Source: an uncultured Neomegalonema sp. (GTDB lineage: Bacteria > Pseudomonadota > Alphaproteobacteria > Rhodobacterales > Rhodobacteraceae). From it: DNA of 64,000 bases. Position 1 is the first letter of the stretch, and each line of letters begins with the position of its first letter. The notes beneath the pieces were generated by a model. That model saw only the letters and a list, made by a program, of their open reading frames with translations, searched no databases and had not been told where the DNA came from. Positions 25,424 to 34,370 of this stretch are shown here, in pieces. Made by a program: the position numbers and the translations under genes. The stretch spans positions 22,083 to 86,082 of the forward strand of contig CALKBI010000001.1 of the NCBI GenBank assembly GCA_937990185.1. The letters are read 5' to 3'.

Positions 25424-28015
25424 TTAAGGCGCGTCAGGCTCTCCGAACGTCACGCCCGCCGGACCTTCGCCCGTCACTTTCGACCAATCCCGCTTCACGC
25501 CGAGATATTCGAGAATTGGTGACGCAACGAAAATCGACGAATATGTACCGACCAAGACACCCCAGATCATCGCAAATGTGAAGCCTTGCATCACAGGGCC
25601 GCCGAGGATGTAGAGCGCGAACAACGCCAACAAAGTCGTCAGCGATGTCATTAAGGTCCGCGACAAGGTTTCGTTGAGCGACAGGTCGATCAACTCAGGC
25701 AACAGCATCTTTTTATATTTGCGCAAATTCTCTCTCATGCGGTCATAGACGACCACGGTATCGTTGAGCGAGTACCCGACGATGGTTAGAATCGCGGCAA
25801 TAATGCTGAGGTTAAACTCGAGATTCAAGAGCGAGAACACCCCGATGGTCAATGCCACATCGTGCGTCAAGGCAACCACGGCTCCAACGGAGAACTGCCA
25901 CTCAAACCGGAGCCAGATATAAATCAGCACTCCGGTAATCGCGAGAACAACGGCCATGATACCAGCGGTTACCAGCTCTCCGGAGACTTTAGCGCCAACG
26001 GTATCGGACGCCATAATCTTTGCGCCCTCGATCTTACTTGGGATGGCGGACTCAACCGCATTAATGGCTTCCCGGTGAATCTTGGGATCATCATCTTGCT
26101 GATTGATACGGACCACAACAGTTGACGTCGTATCGCCCTCGATGACTTTACCGGGGTCGGAGATTTCCTGAACTTGCACATCGCCAAGATCAAGGTCGCT
26201 CAAGGCGCTTCGGAATTCTGACGGGTCAACTTGGTCCGGTGTTTCGACCATAACAATCGAGCCACCCTGAAAGTCGATACCGTAATTCAAGCCTTTTGAT
26301 CCAAACAAGACGGCGGACAACACGACTGCTGCGATTGAGCCAATCGCGGCAATCTTTTTCACTTTCATGAAGCCGACTTTTGTGCCGCTTTTGACCATCT
26401 CGAGCAGTGTGATCTTCATCGCCTTCGGGCGTTTCCAATCATACCAGATTGACAGTAATAGGCGTGTCAGGAACACAGCGGTAAAGACCGAAGTGACGAT
26501 ACCGATACCCAGTGTAACGGCGAAGCCCTTCACCGGACCGGAACCCATTGCATACAGAACCGCCGCCGCAAGTAAGGTGGTGACGTTCGCATCAATGATC
26601 GCGCTGAAGGCTTTTTCGTAACCAATCTCGATGGCCTTTAGCGGTTTTTTTCCGGACTCCAATTCTTCTCGTATTCGCTCGAAAATCAGCACATTGGCAT
26701 CAACCGCCATACCAATCGTCAACACGATACCCGCGATACCCGGCAAGGTCAGCGTTGCGCCCAATCCTGATAAAGCACCGAAAATCAGCACCATATTCGC
26801 GAGCAAAGCCGCATCAGCCATCACGCCGAAGCGACCATAAATCGCGACCATAAAGATCATCACGCCGATGAAGCCAACAATACAAGCGATTGTACCCGCA
26901 TGAATCGAGTCTGCACCAAGTTCCGGTCCAACCGTGCGGCTTTCTTCTTCGATTAGTTTGGCAGGCAAAGCGCCTGATGCAATTTGAATCGCAAGCTGAC
27001 TGGAGCTTTCGACCGTGAAGTTACCGCTGATCTGGCCCGAACCGCCAAGGATAGGCTCGCGGATCACCGGAGCAGAAATCACTTTGTCATCGACGACAAT
27101 CGCAAACAACTCGCCAACATTTTGCTGCGTCCAACGTCCGAAGGCTTGCGCCGCTGCTGCATTAAAACGGAACGCGACGACGGGTTCGCCGTTCTGATCG
27201 AAGCTGGGGTTGGCATCGACGACTTGCTCGCCGCGAACCAAAGGCACCTTATCAACGAGCCAGAGGGGGCCGCCTTCAACAACATCAGGGTAAATTTCCT
27301 GACTTGGTTTTTTGATGCCTTTGACCAAATCGCCTTGACCGGAAGGTGTAACGACATGGAAATTCAGGACGGCAGCTTCATCAATAACATCCAAAATTTC
27401 CCGCGCACTGTCAGCGCCGGGAACTTGAATGAGGATACGATCCGCGCCCTGACGGGCAATCGTTGGTTCTTTGATGCCTTCGGGGTCAATACGGCGGCGC
27501 ACGACTTCTAAGGCTTGGATAATGGTGCGGTCTGACAGTTCGACCTTGGCTTGTTCGGTCATCTGAAGGCGGAAAGCCTGCTTTGCCTCGTCAAGCGTGA
27601 TTTCAAGATCGTTGCTGTTGATTCCTGTGATTGCACCGCTTTGCAGAGGTTGAGGCAATTCGTTTAATGCGACACGCGCGCGCTCGATATCCGCTGCATC
27701 CCTGATACGGATGGTAACGGAGTCTTGTTTTACAACTGGTGTGCCGCGCTTAATGTTGCCGGCCTCGCGCAGAACGCGCCGAACGTCTTGTGCAAGCGTG
27801 TCCATCCGCTTTTGAAAAACGGCATCCATCTCGGCACTAACGAGAACATGAGCGCCCCCTTGTAGATCGAGGCCAAGGCGGATTTGTTCGCTGGGCGCCC
27901 ACGATGGCAGTGAATTCCGTGTGCTTTGGTCGAGAAAGTTTGGAAGCGCGAGGATAAAGCCGAACAAAACTGTTAGCAGAATCATCGCCTTCTTCACTGG
28001 AGAAAAGTGAAGCAT
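25424..28015 (-). CDS. secDF: SecDF, fused protein-export membrane protein
   Basis: The 863 residues fuse SecD (about 1-535) and SecF (about 560-850). Visible elements are LGLDLQGGAHVLV at the start, the D4 motif AVDANVLIFERIREEL in the SecD part, and LNYGIDFQGGSIV and SLNDTVVVYDRMRENL in the SecF part. Twelve membrane helices are expected. It uses proton flow to help SecYEG pull proteins into the periplasm. Fusion is known in several alphaproteobacteria. yajC lies upstream, but with one extra gene between. Confidence 0.95.
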   Translation of the reverse strand: MLHFSPVKKAMILLTVLFGFILALPNFLDQSTRNSLPSWAPSEQIRLGLDLQGGAHVLVSAEMDAVFQKRMDTLAQDVRRVLREAGNIKRGTPVVKQDSVTIRIRDAADIERARVALNELPQPLQSGAITGINSNDLEITLDEAKQAFRLQMTEQAKVELSDRTIIQALEVVRRRIDPEGIKEPTIARQGADRILIQVPGADSAREILDVIDEAAVLNFHVVTPSGQGDLVKGIKKPSQEIYPDVVEGGPLWLVDKVPLVRGEQVVDANPSFDQNGEPVVAFRFNAAAAQAFGRWTQQNVGELFAIVVDDKVISAPVIREPILGGSGQISGNFTVESSSQLAIQIASGALPAKLIEEESRTVGPELGADSIHAGTIACIVGFIGVMIFMVAIYGRFGVMADAALLANMVLIFGALSGLGATLTLPGIAGIVLTIGMAVDANVLIFERIREELESGKKPLKAIEIGYEKAFSAIIDANVTTLLAAAVLYAMGSGPVKGFAVTLGIGIVTSVFTAVFLTRLLLSIWYDWKRPKAMKITLLEMVKSGTKVGFMKVKKIAAIGSIAAVVLSAVLFGSKGLNYGIDFQGGSIVMVETPDQVDPSEFRSALSDLDLGDVQVQEISDPGKVIEGDTTSTVVVRINQQDDDPKIHREAINAVESAIPSKIEGAKIMASDTVGAKVSGELVTAGIMAVVLAITGVLIYIWLRFEWQFSVGAVVALTHDVALTIGVFSLLNLEFNLSIIAAILTIVGYSLNDTVVVYDRMRENLRKYKKMLLPELIDLSLNETLSRTLMTSLTTLLALFALYILGGPVMQGFTFAMIWGVLVGTYSSIFVASPILEYLGVKRDWSKVTGEGPAGVTFGEPDAP

Positions 28016-28111
28016 AATATATCTCTTTGAAACGAAAGCGCAAAAGCGCAGGGCAAATTAAGGATGACTCGCCGTCACCCCAGTTGCCTTCAAAGCAACC
28101 CGTAGATGCGG

Positions 28112-28504
28112 TTAGCCTGTTTGGGAAATCACAGGGGGCGCTCGGGTGCGAGGCCGGACGAATGCGCCCAATTTCCTGAATTGATCTGCCGATTGACTGG
28201 CTGGCAGCAACGCTCTTTTATTTTGAAGCGCAAAAGCGACTTTGGTGCGGGTTGCGTAAGAGGTGTCAAAGACACCTTTTTCGCTGACAGCAACATTACC
28301 GGAAACAATGACGGCTTCCGCAGTTACAGGAGCAGGTGAAGTTTGGCTTTTGCTGTCGTTAGAATGGAGAGTGCCGCCGTCCTGAACCTCAACAACAGAA
28401 AGCAAACCTTTCTGAGCCGCCAAAGCTTTGCCGCCACCGCATAGCGCAGCAACCGTCATTGTGATGACGGCTATAACTTTGCGTATGGCAGTAAAGCGAA
28501 GCAT
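28112..28504 (-). CDS. Unrecognised secreted protein between yajC and secDF
   Basis: The 130-residue protein has a clear signal peptide (about 1-29, ALA|AQ), then a Ser/Thr-rich region and a basic Arg/Pro end. I do not recognise it and see no catalytic motif. It sits in the usually tight yajC-secD pair, 32 bp after yajC and 96 bp before secDF, on the same strand, so it is probably co-transcribed. The ribosome site is weak. Confidence 0.5.
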   Translation of the reverse strand: MLRFTAIRKVIAVITMTVAALCGGGKALAAQKGLLSVVEVQDGGTLHSNDSKSQTSPAPVTAEAVIVSGNVAVSEKGVFDTSYATRTKVAFALQNKRALLPASQSADQFRKLGAFVRPRTRAPPVISQTG

Positions 28505-28536
28505 CGCAGTCTTTCAAAATTTAGAGCATCTGAGCG

Positions 28537-28872
28537 CTAGTTTTTGTTGGCGGGTTCCGTTTTCGACAGGACAGCCGTCAATGTTGAACGCAATAAGGTG
28601 ACTTTAACACCTGATGCGATTTCGGCGGTGATTTCATCCGTATCGTCAGCGCCTATACCTGTGACTTTTGCGACCATTCCCCCGGCAGTGACAACGCGGT
28701 CGCCTTTTTTCACCGCATTAATCATCGCTTGGTGCTCTTTCATCCGGCGCTGTTGCGGACGGATCAGCAGGAAATACATGATCACAAAAATCAGAATAAA
28801 CGGCAGGAATTGCATCAAAGGGCTAACCTGCGGTGTACCAGCGGCCTGTGCATAGGCGGGAGTTACAAACAT
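28537..28872 (-). CDS. yajC: Preprotein translocase accessory subunit YajC
   Basis: The 111-residue protein has one membrane helix (about 20-40, MQFLPFILIFVIMYFLLIRPQQRRMKEH region) followed by a cytoplasmic domain with LKKGDRVVTAGG-like sequence (here VKKGDRVVTAGGMVAKV). It associates with SecDF in the inner membrane. Confidence 0.93.
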   Translation of the reverse strand: MFVTPAYAQAAGTPQVSPLMQFLPFILIFVIMYFLLIRPQQRRMKEHQAMINAVKKGDRVVTAGGMVAKVTGIGADDTDEITAEIASGVKVTLLRSTLTAVLSKTEPANKN

Positions 28873-29052
28873 CTACGTTTTTTCCAAGTTTCTGGCGCAG
28901 GGTTGCGCACGATTACAAAATTTCGCTGACTATATGGGTACATGGTGCTTTTGCAACAAGTCGCTTGGACGCAAATCTGTGAAACTGTGCTTTCCTTGTT
29001 GCCTTCATCTCATCGGTGACGCACCTGTGTTGTATTAAATAAGGAGAGAGCG

Positions 29053-30642
29053 ATGAACGGAGCCGCCGCCCTGACCGAAACCCTTCGTAATGCTGGGGTA
29101 AACACCGTATTCAGCCTGTCAGGCAATCAGATTATGCCGGTTTATGATGCAGCAATCGATTCCGGCTTGCGTATCGTGCATACGCGCCACGAGGCGGCGG
29201 CAGTTTATATGGCTGACGGTTGGGCGCAGGTGACGGGTGAGCTTGGCGTGGCATTGGTGACGGCTGCACCGGGCTTCGCGAATGCGATTTCAGCGCTCTA
29301 TACGGCGCGGATGCAAGAAGTACCTGTTTTGTTTCTAAGTGGAGATTCGCCCGTCAACGGTGATGGAACAGGTACATTCCAAGAGCTTGACCAAGTTGCG
29401 ATTGCCGCGCCTGTCGTTAAACATGCGGTCCGTGTGACGAGTGCCGAAACAATGGGCGAAACGATTGCAGAAGCCATTCGTATCGCAAAGTCAGGCCGCC
29501 CCGGTCCGGTCCATGTTGCGTTGCCTTTCGATGTCTTGAAAAATGATGGTGGTATTGCCGGAACAGATTTCGCCCCGGTCGTTCAGTCTTTCAACGATGC
29601 TGAAGCGGTTCTCGAAAAGCTGAATGCTGCAAAGCGTCCGCTGATTGTCACCGGGCCGACATTGACCGATAGCCGTGCCCATAGCGCACTGGAAGCGCTG
29701 CGCAACGCAACGGGCGCGCCTGTACTACCAATAGAAAGCCCTCGGGGATTGCGTGATCCGGCTTTGGGCGCTTTCCCGCTGGTGTTGAAGGAAGCTGATT
29801 TTATCTTAAGCATCGGGAAGGTTTTGGATTTTTCCGCCGGTTTTGCTCGTCCTCCTGCTTTGTCAGAAAATGTTCCTGTCATTGCCATTGATCCAGAAGC
29901 GGCGGCCCTTGAGCGTGCGGCGTTTTTATGTGGTGATCGGTTGATCAGTTCCGTTCAGGCGGATTCGGCCTCTGCAATGGCCGCATTAACGGCGGCGGCC
30001 CAACCTGTAGATCGGTCAGAATGGTCAGCGCGTGTGGAAAGCGCTCTAAACCATCGAGACTCAAATTCAGATGCCGGAGGTCGTGTTCATGCGCGCAGTG
30101 TCGGCGAAGCGATGCAGCACATTGTCGAAACTCAGGATGATGTGATCCTGTGCATTGATGGCGGGGAATGTGGGCAATGGATGCAGTCCAGCACGAACGC
30201 GAAGACGCGCCTCATCAACGGCCTATCCGGCGCAATCGGTGGAATATTTTGCTACGCTATTGCCGCCAAAATCGCCCGTCCCGAAGCGACTGTGATTGCG
30301 GCAATGGGTGACGGGACTGTTGGTTTCCATCTCGCGGAATTTGAAACGGCGGCGCGCGAGAAAGCAAACATTGTTGCCATTGTTTGCAATGATGCGCTTT
30401 GGAATGCCGAGCACCAAATCCAAATTCGGGATTATGGTATTGACCGAACCTATGGCTGTGGAATTTTGCCAGACGCTCGATATGATCAAACAGCAATGGC
30501 TTTGGGATGCCATGGCGCTCATGTTGTGAATTCCGATGATATTGGTTCTGCATTGGCCGAAGCGTTAGCCGCTGGAAAACCGAGCTGTATCGATATCAGT
30601 ACGGCGAGTTTGGCGGCTCCTGTTTATACGCCATTTGAGTAA
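29053..30642 (+). CDS. Thiamine pyrophosphate enzyme, acetolactate synthase-like
   Basis: The 529 residues have the three-domain layout of the acetolactate synthase/benzoylformate decarboxylase superfamily. E47 in RHEAAAVYMADGWAQ is the cofactor-activating Glu, and GDGTVGFHLAEFETA...CND is the TPP-Mg motif in the C-terminal third. It has GGAGAG at good spacing before the ATG. No small regulatory subunit gene is adjacent, and it is shorter than biosynthetic IlvB, so it is more likely a catabolic or unassigned decarboxylase/ligase. The substrate is unknown. Confidence 0.8.
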   Translation: MNGAAALTETLRNAGVNTVFSLSGNQIMPVYDAAIDSGLRIVHTRHEAAAVYMADGWAQVTGELGVALVTAAPGFANAISALYTARMQEVPVLFLSGDSPVNGDGTGTFQELDQVAIAAPVVKHAVRVTSAETMGETIAEAIRIAKSGRPGPVHVALPFDVLKNDGGIAGTDFAPVVQSFNDAEAVLEKLNAAKRPLIVTGPTLTDSRAHSALEALRNATGAPVLPIESPRGLRDPALGAFPLVLKEADFILSIGKVLDFSAGFARPPALSENVPVIAIDPEAAALERAAFLCGDRLISSVQADSASAMAALTAAAQPVDRSEWSARVESALNHRDSNSDAGGRVHARSVGEAMQHIVETQDDVILCIDGGECGQWMQSSTNAKTRLINGLSGAIGGIFCYAIAAKIARPEATVIAAMGDGTVGFHLAEFETAAREKANIVAIVCNDALWNAEHQIQIRDYGIDRTYGCGILPDARYDQTAMALGCHGAHVVNSDDIGSALAEALAAGKPSCIDISTASLAAPVYTPFE

Positions 30643-30752
30643 AGGCTTCTCGCAGTACTTTTGAGTTATGAGTATCGGGTTTCATGCTGCCCGTGGTGTG
30701 AAACCTGATTAATGAACCTCAGAACGCGGCCATTGGCCTCAAAAGTTGCTCG

Positions 30753-31223
30753 TTATTTAAGGTGCACTTTGTGAGCCCATGTTTTGCCGTCGCTTAATAC
30801 GATGTCGGTAAACCCGAGAATTTTAGCGAGATCATACCACGTTGCCGCGAACTGAATCCCATTCTTTTTAAAGAACGGTGTTGTGCGGGCATGAGATGTA
30901 AATTGCGCCATCACGGCACGGGCGCGAAAGAGGGTGCTGAAAACCTCATCATCCAATGCAACAACGATCAGATGTTGTGTCTCTCCGCCCTTGGCGAAAA
31001 CAGCGATGCGCGGTTTGGTTGGCTTGTTGAGTTGCCCTTTTGTGATCTCGGTAATAAACGCTGTCCTGATCGCTGCGATTGCTTTTGGTGCCTTGGCGAC
31101 GGTGCGGTCAAACACTTCTTCGGATGTAATTTCGGGGTAGTAATATCCTTCCCGCCGATCATCAGCAAAAGCGGTGAGCGGAAGAATTGACAGGATGACT
31201 CCAATAATGAGGTTTCTAAGCAT
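30753..31223 (-). CDS. Periplasmic protein of unknown function, alphaproteobacterial family
   Basis: The 156-residue protein starts at MLRNLIIGV, giving a clean signal peptide (about 1-19, AFA|DD). GYYYPEITSEEVFDRTVAKAP, RIAVFAKGGETQHLIVVALDD and TTPFFKKNGI recall a family often mislabelled as molybdopterin-guanine biosynthesis protein A. No MobA nucleotide-binding motif is present, and a secreted protein cannot be MobA. Function unknown. Confidence 0.7.
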   Translation of the reverse strand: MLRNLIIGVILSILPLTAFADDRREGYYYPEITSEEVFDRTVAKAPKAIAAIRTAFITEITKGQLNKPTKPRIAVFAKGGETQHLIVVALDDEVFSTLFRARAVMAQFTSHARTTPFFKKNGIQFAATWYDLAKILGFTDIVLSDGKTWAHKVHLK

Positions 31224-31345
31224 GGCAATGACTTTCGCTTTATGATTGTCCGATGCTAGATAAGGGATAGTCGATAGCGATATGGCTTTCACGCATTTGT
31301 GTCATGCGGTGTTTATAACGAAACATTCTCTCAGAGGGACGCCAT

Positions 31346-32935
31346 ATGCTTCCTAAAGTCGGCACTTATGATGAATTATGCCGGAGTTTTTCATGGGAAA
31401 TCCCTGATCGGTATAACATCGGTTGGGATGTTTGCGATAAATGGGCAGAGGTGGAACCGGACCGTGTTGCGCTGATCCTCGATGAAGAAAACCGCACGGT
31501 TAGCTTCGGCGAATTGCGAAGCTTATCCAACCAGCTTGCAAATCTATTCCAAGCGTATGGTGTAAAGTCTGGAGATCGCGTTGGTGTTTTACTACCGCAG
31601 CAACTGGAAACTGCGGTAGCGTACATCGCGGCGCTAAAGCTGGGCGCAATCACGATTCCGCTTTTTACTTTGTTTGGCGAAGAGGCCTTGGGCCATCGCT
31701 TGCAAGATGGCGGAGCGAAACTGATTGTCACCAATCACGAGGGTGCAGCGAAAGTTGCGGGGATGCGTGATGTATTGCCCGCATTAACAACCGTGCTGAA
31801 TGTAGATGATGGGTTGGGTGCGGCGTTATCATCGCAGTCTGAAGACTTTTCGATTTACGATAGTTTGGCAGACGACCCTGCGATCCTGATTTATACTTCT
31901 GGGACAACAGGAAAGCCTAAAGGTGCGCTTCATGCGCATCGTGTTTTGTTAGGCCATCTTCCGGGTGTGGAAATGAGCCATGATCTTTTCCCGCAGACGG
32001 ATGATAAAATCTGGACGCCTGCAGACTGGGCATGGATAGGCGGATTGCTCGATGTTTTAATGCCTGCCCTGCATCATGGTATTCCTGTGGTCGCGCGCCG
32101 TTTTACTAAGTTCACCGGAGAAGCGGCATTTGATCTGATGATCAGGCAGCAAGTGCGCAATGCGTTTCTGCCGCCGACCGCGTTAAAGATTATGCGCGGC
32201 GTTGTTGATCCGCCTCGTCCGAATTTAAGGACCGTCGGCAGCGGCGGAGAGAGCCTTGGTGCGGAACTGCTCGATTGGGGTAGAAAAACGCTTGGCGTGA
32301 CCATCAATGAATTTTACGGGCAAACCGAATGCAACATGATCGTTTCATCGGCGCAATCACTAGGCGTGCAACGTTCCGGCGTCATGGGATGGCGTGTGCC
32401 GGGGCATGATGTTGCAGTGCTGGATGAAGGTGCAAACCCGGTGATTGGCAGCGAAGGGCGCATCGCGGTTAAGCGCGGCTCGCCCGTGATGTTTCTTGGA
32501 TATTGGAACAATGCAAAAGCTACCGCTGAAAAGTTTGACAGCGATTGGTTGATCACCGGAGATCGCGGCCTTCAGAACGAAGATGGCGCAATCCAATTTA
32601 TCGGGCGCGATGACGATGTGATTTCTTCGGCTGGTTATCGTATTGGACCGGGCGAAGTTGAAGATTGCCTTCTCAAACATGAAGCGGTGGCTTTGGCTGG
32701 TGTAATTGGAAAGCCGGATAGCTTACGCGGCGAGATCGTCAAAGCCTACATTGTGCTGGCCGAAGGACATGAGGCCAGTGATAATCTGGCCGAGGAAATA
32801 AGTACGTTTGTTAAGACCCGGTTGGCCGCGCATGAATATCCGCGTGAAGTTGTGTTCCTCGATACTCTGCCTATGACCACGACTGGAAAGATTATCCGTC
32901 AAGAGCTGCGCGAAAGAGACCGAAATGGTGTATAA
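31346..32935 (+). CDS. AMP-dependent acyl-CoA synthetase
   Basis: The 529-residue ANL-superfamily enzyme has the P-loop LIYTSGTTGKPKGALHAH, the EFYGQTECN motif, ITGDRG and the C-terminal hinge GRDDDVISSAGYRIGPGEVE, with the catalytic lysine expected in TTTGKIIRQELRER. It activates a short or medium carboxylic acid to its CoA ester. A thioesterase and HMG-CoA lyase follow closely on the same strand, which suggests branched-chain acid catabolism. The substrate cannot be read. Confidence 0.9.
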   Translation: MLPKVGTYDELCRSFSWEIPDRYNIGWDVCDKWAEVEPDRVALILDEENRTVSFGELRSLSNQLANLFQAYGVKSGDRVGVLLPQQLETAVAYIAALKLGAITIPLFTLFGEEALGHRLQDGGAKLIVTNHEGAAKVAGMRDVLPALTTVLNVDDGLGAALSSQSEDFSIYDSLADDPAILIYTSGTTGKPKGALHAHRVLLGHLPGVEMSHDLFPQTDDKIWTPADWAWIGGLLDVLMPALHHGIPVVARRFTKFTGEAAFDLMIRQQVRNAFLPPTALKIMRGVVDPPRPNLRTVGSGGESLGAELLDWGRKTLGVTINEFYGQTECNMIVSSAQSLGVQRSGVMGWRVPGHDVAVLDEGANPVIGSEGRIAVKRGSPVMFLGYWNNAKATAEKFDSDWLITGDRGLQNEDGAIQFIGRDDDVISSAGYRIGPGEVEDCLLKHEAVALAGVIGKPDSLRGEIVKAYIVLAEGHEASDNLAEEISTFVKTRLAAHEYPREVVFLDTLPMTTTGKIIRQELRERDRNGV

Positions 32936-32967
32936 TGTGCCCCGCTGTTTCATGGAGAAGGTCAAGG

Positions 32968-33453
32968 ATGACTGAGCATAAATTTGCGGCATCGCCGGAT
33001 GATTTGCTGACACCGGCTGACTTGTCCAAGATGAGCGGCTTTGATTTTATTGATGGCATTAGACTTGGGAAATACCCGGCGCCGCCCATTGCCAAGACGC
33101 TGAACTTTAGATTGGTTGAGGTCGAGGAAGGCCGTGTTGTTTTTGCCGGGACGCCTGAATTTGCTTCATACAATCCGCTTGGCGGCGCGCATGGGGGATG
33201 GTTTGGAACGTTGCTGGATAGTTGCATGGCTTGCGCGGTTCAAACCACCTGTCCACAGGGCAAGGGTTATACAACAGTCGAGTACAAAATCACGATACTG
33301 CGGCCTGCTTTCATCACGACGCCTCCTCTACAGGCCATAGGAACCGTAGTTTCTTCCGGTCGTCGGATCGCGACGGCAACTGGCGAAATGGTTGACGAGA
33401 ACGGGAAAGTCTACGCAACCGGGACAACCACTTGTTTGGTATTCGATCTATGA
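32968..33453 (+). CDS. PaaI-family hotdog thioesterase
   Basis: The 161 residues form a hotdog-fold thioesterase with the conserved GGAHGGWFGTLLDSCMACAV helix and TVEYKITILRPA strand. It hydrolyses acyl- or aryl-CoA esters in the cytoplasm. The start at 32968 is chosen over an in-frame site 33 bp upstream because AAGG lies just before it. Its stop overlaps the HMG-CoA lyase start by 4 bp. Confidence 0.85.
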   Translation: MTEHKFAASPDDLLTPADLSKMSGFDFIDGIRLGKYPAPPIAKTLNFRLVEVEEGRVVFAGTPEFASYNPLGGAHGGWFGTLLDSCMACAVQTTCPQGKGYTTVEYKITILRPAFITTPPLQAIGTVVSSGRRIATATGEMVDENGKVYATGTTTCLVFDL

Positions 33454-34319
33454 GTGAACATGTCACTATTTTTGAAATGGCCCCGCGGGACGGGCTTCAG
33501 AATGAAAAGCGCCAAATCGCCACGGCGGATAAAGTTACGTTGGTTGATCGACTGTCCTTGTGCGGGTTCTCTAAGATCGAAGTAACGAGTTTTGTGCCGC
33601 CGAAATGGGTTCCCCAGATGGCTGATGCTATTGATGTTATGGCGGGAATAGACAGAGCACCGGACGTTTCTTACGCAGTGTTGACGCCGAATATGCGCGG
33701 GTTAGAGGCTGCGGTGGCTTCGAAAGCGGATGAAGTGGCAATCTTTGCCGCAGCATCGGAAGGATTTTCTAAAGCAAATCTCAATGCGACGATGCAGGAA
33801 AGTCTGGAACGGTTTCGGGATGTGGCCCTCGCCGCGCAGGAACGAGGTATTCCCGTGCGGGGATATGTTTCGGTTGTCACTGATTGCCCTTTCGATGGTC
33901 CCGTCAAGCCTGAGGTTGTGGCACGCGTCGCTGACGCCTTGTTTGAGATGGGGTGTTATGAGGTCTCGCTCGGTGACACGATCGGTCACGCGACGCCGGA
34001 AACGACTGAAGCCATGTTGTTTGAAATCATGAAAGTTGCACCGGCAGAAAAATTCGCAGGGCATTTTCACGATACTAAAGGCCGCGCGCTTGAGAATATT
34101 GGCGTGTCCCTCGATCATGGATTGCGGGTTTTTGATAGCTGTGTTGGCGGTTTGGGAGGCTGTCCCTATGCACCCGGTGCGCAAGGAAATGTCGCGACAG
34201 AAGCTGTGATCCCGTTTGTGGAAGCAAAAGGGTTTGTCACCGGCATTGATATGGAGGCGGTTTCTGCCGCTGCGATATTTGCAAAAGAACTTGTGGGATT
34301 CACAAACAAGCATGAGTGA
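33450..34319 (+). CDS. liuE: Hydroxymethylglutaryl-CoA lyase
   Basis: The 289-residue TIM-barrel enzyme has APRDGLQNE (11-19, metal and substrate site), GHFHDTKG with metal-binding histidines, and the signature cysteine loop CVGGLGGCPYAPGAQGN. It splits HMG-CoA to acetyl-CoA and acetoacetate, the last step of leucine breakdown. The ATG overlaps the thioesterase stop (ATGA). Confidence 0.94.
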   Translation: MSEHVTIFEMAPRDGLQNEKRQIATADKVTLVDRLSLCGFSKIEVTSFVPPKWVPQMADAIDVMAGIDRAPDVSYAVLTPNMRGLEAAVASKADEVAIFAAASEGFSKANLNATMQESLERFRDVALAAQERGIPVRGYVSVVTDCPFDGPVKPEVVARVADALFEMGCYEVSLGDTIGHATPETTEAMLFEIMKVAPAEKFAGHFHDTKGRALENIGVSLDHGLRVFDSCVGGLGGCPYAPGAQGNVATEAVIPFVEAKGFVTGIDMEAVSAAAIFAKELVGFTNKHE

Positions 34320-34370
34320 TCTAAGGTAGCTAAAACAACGATAATCGAGCAACCTGATGCCTTGTTTCGC

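Noticed and set aside
30674..30710. Hairpin GGTTTCA/TGAAACC after the TPP-enzyme gene as terminator
   Set aside because: The stem is short, the loop long and no T-run follows, so termination cannot be supported.
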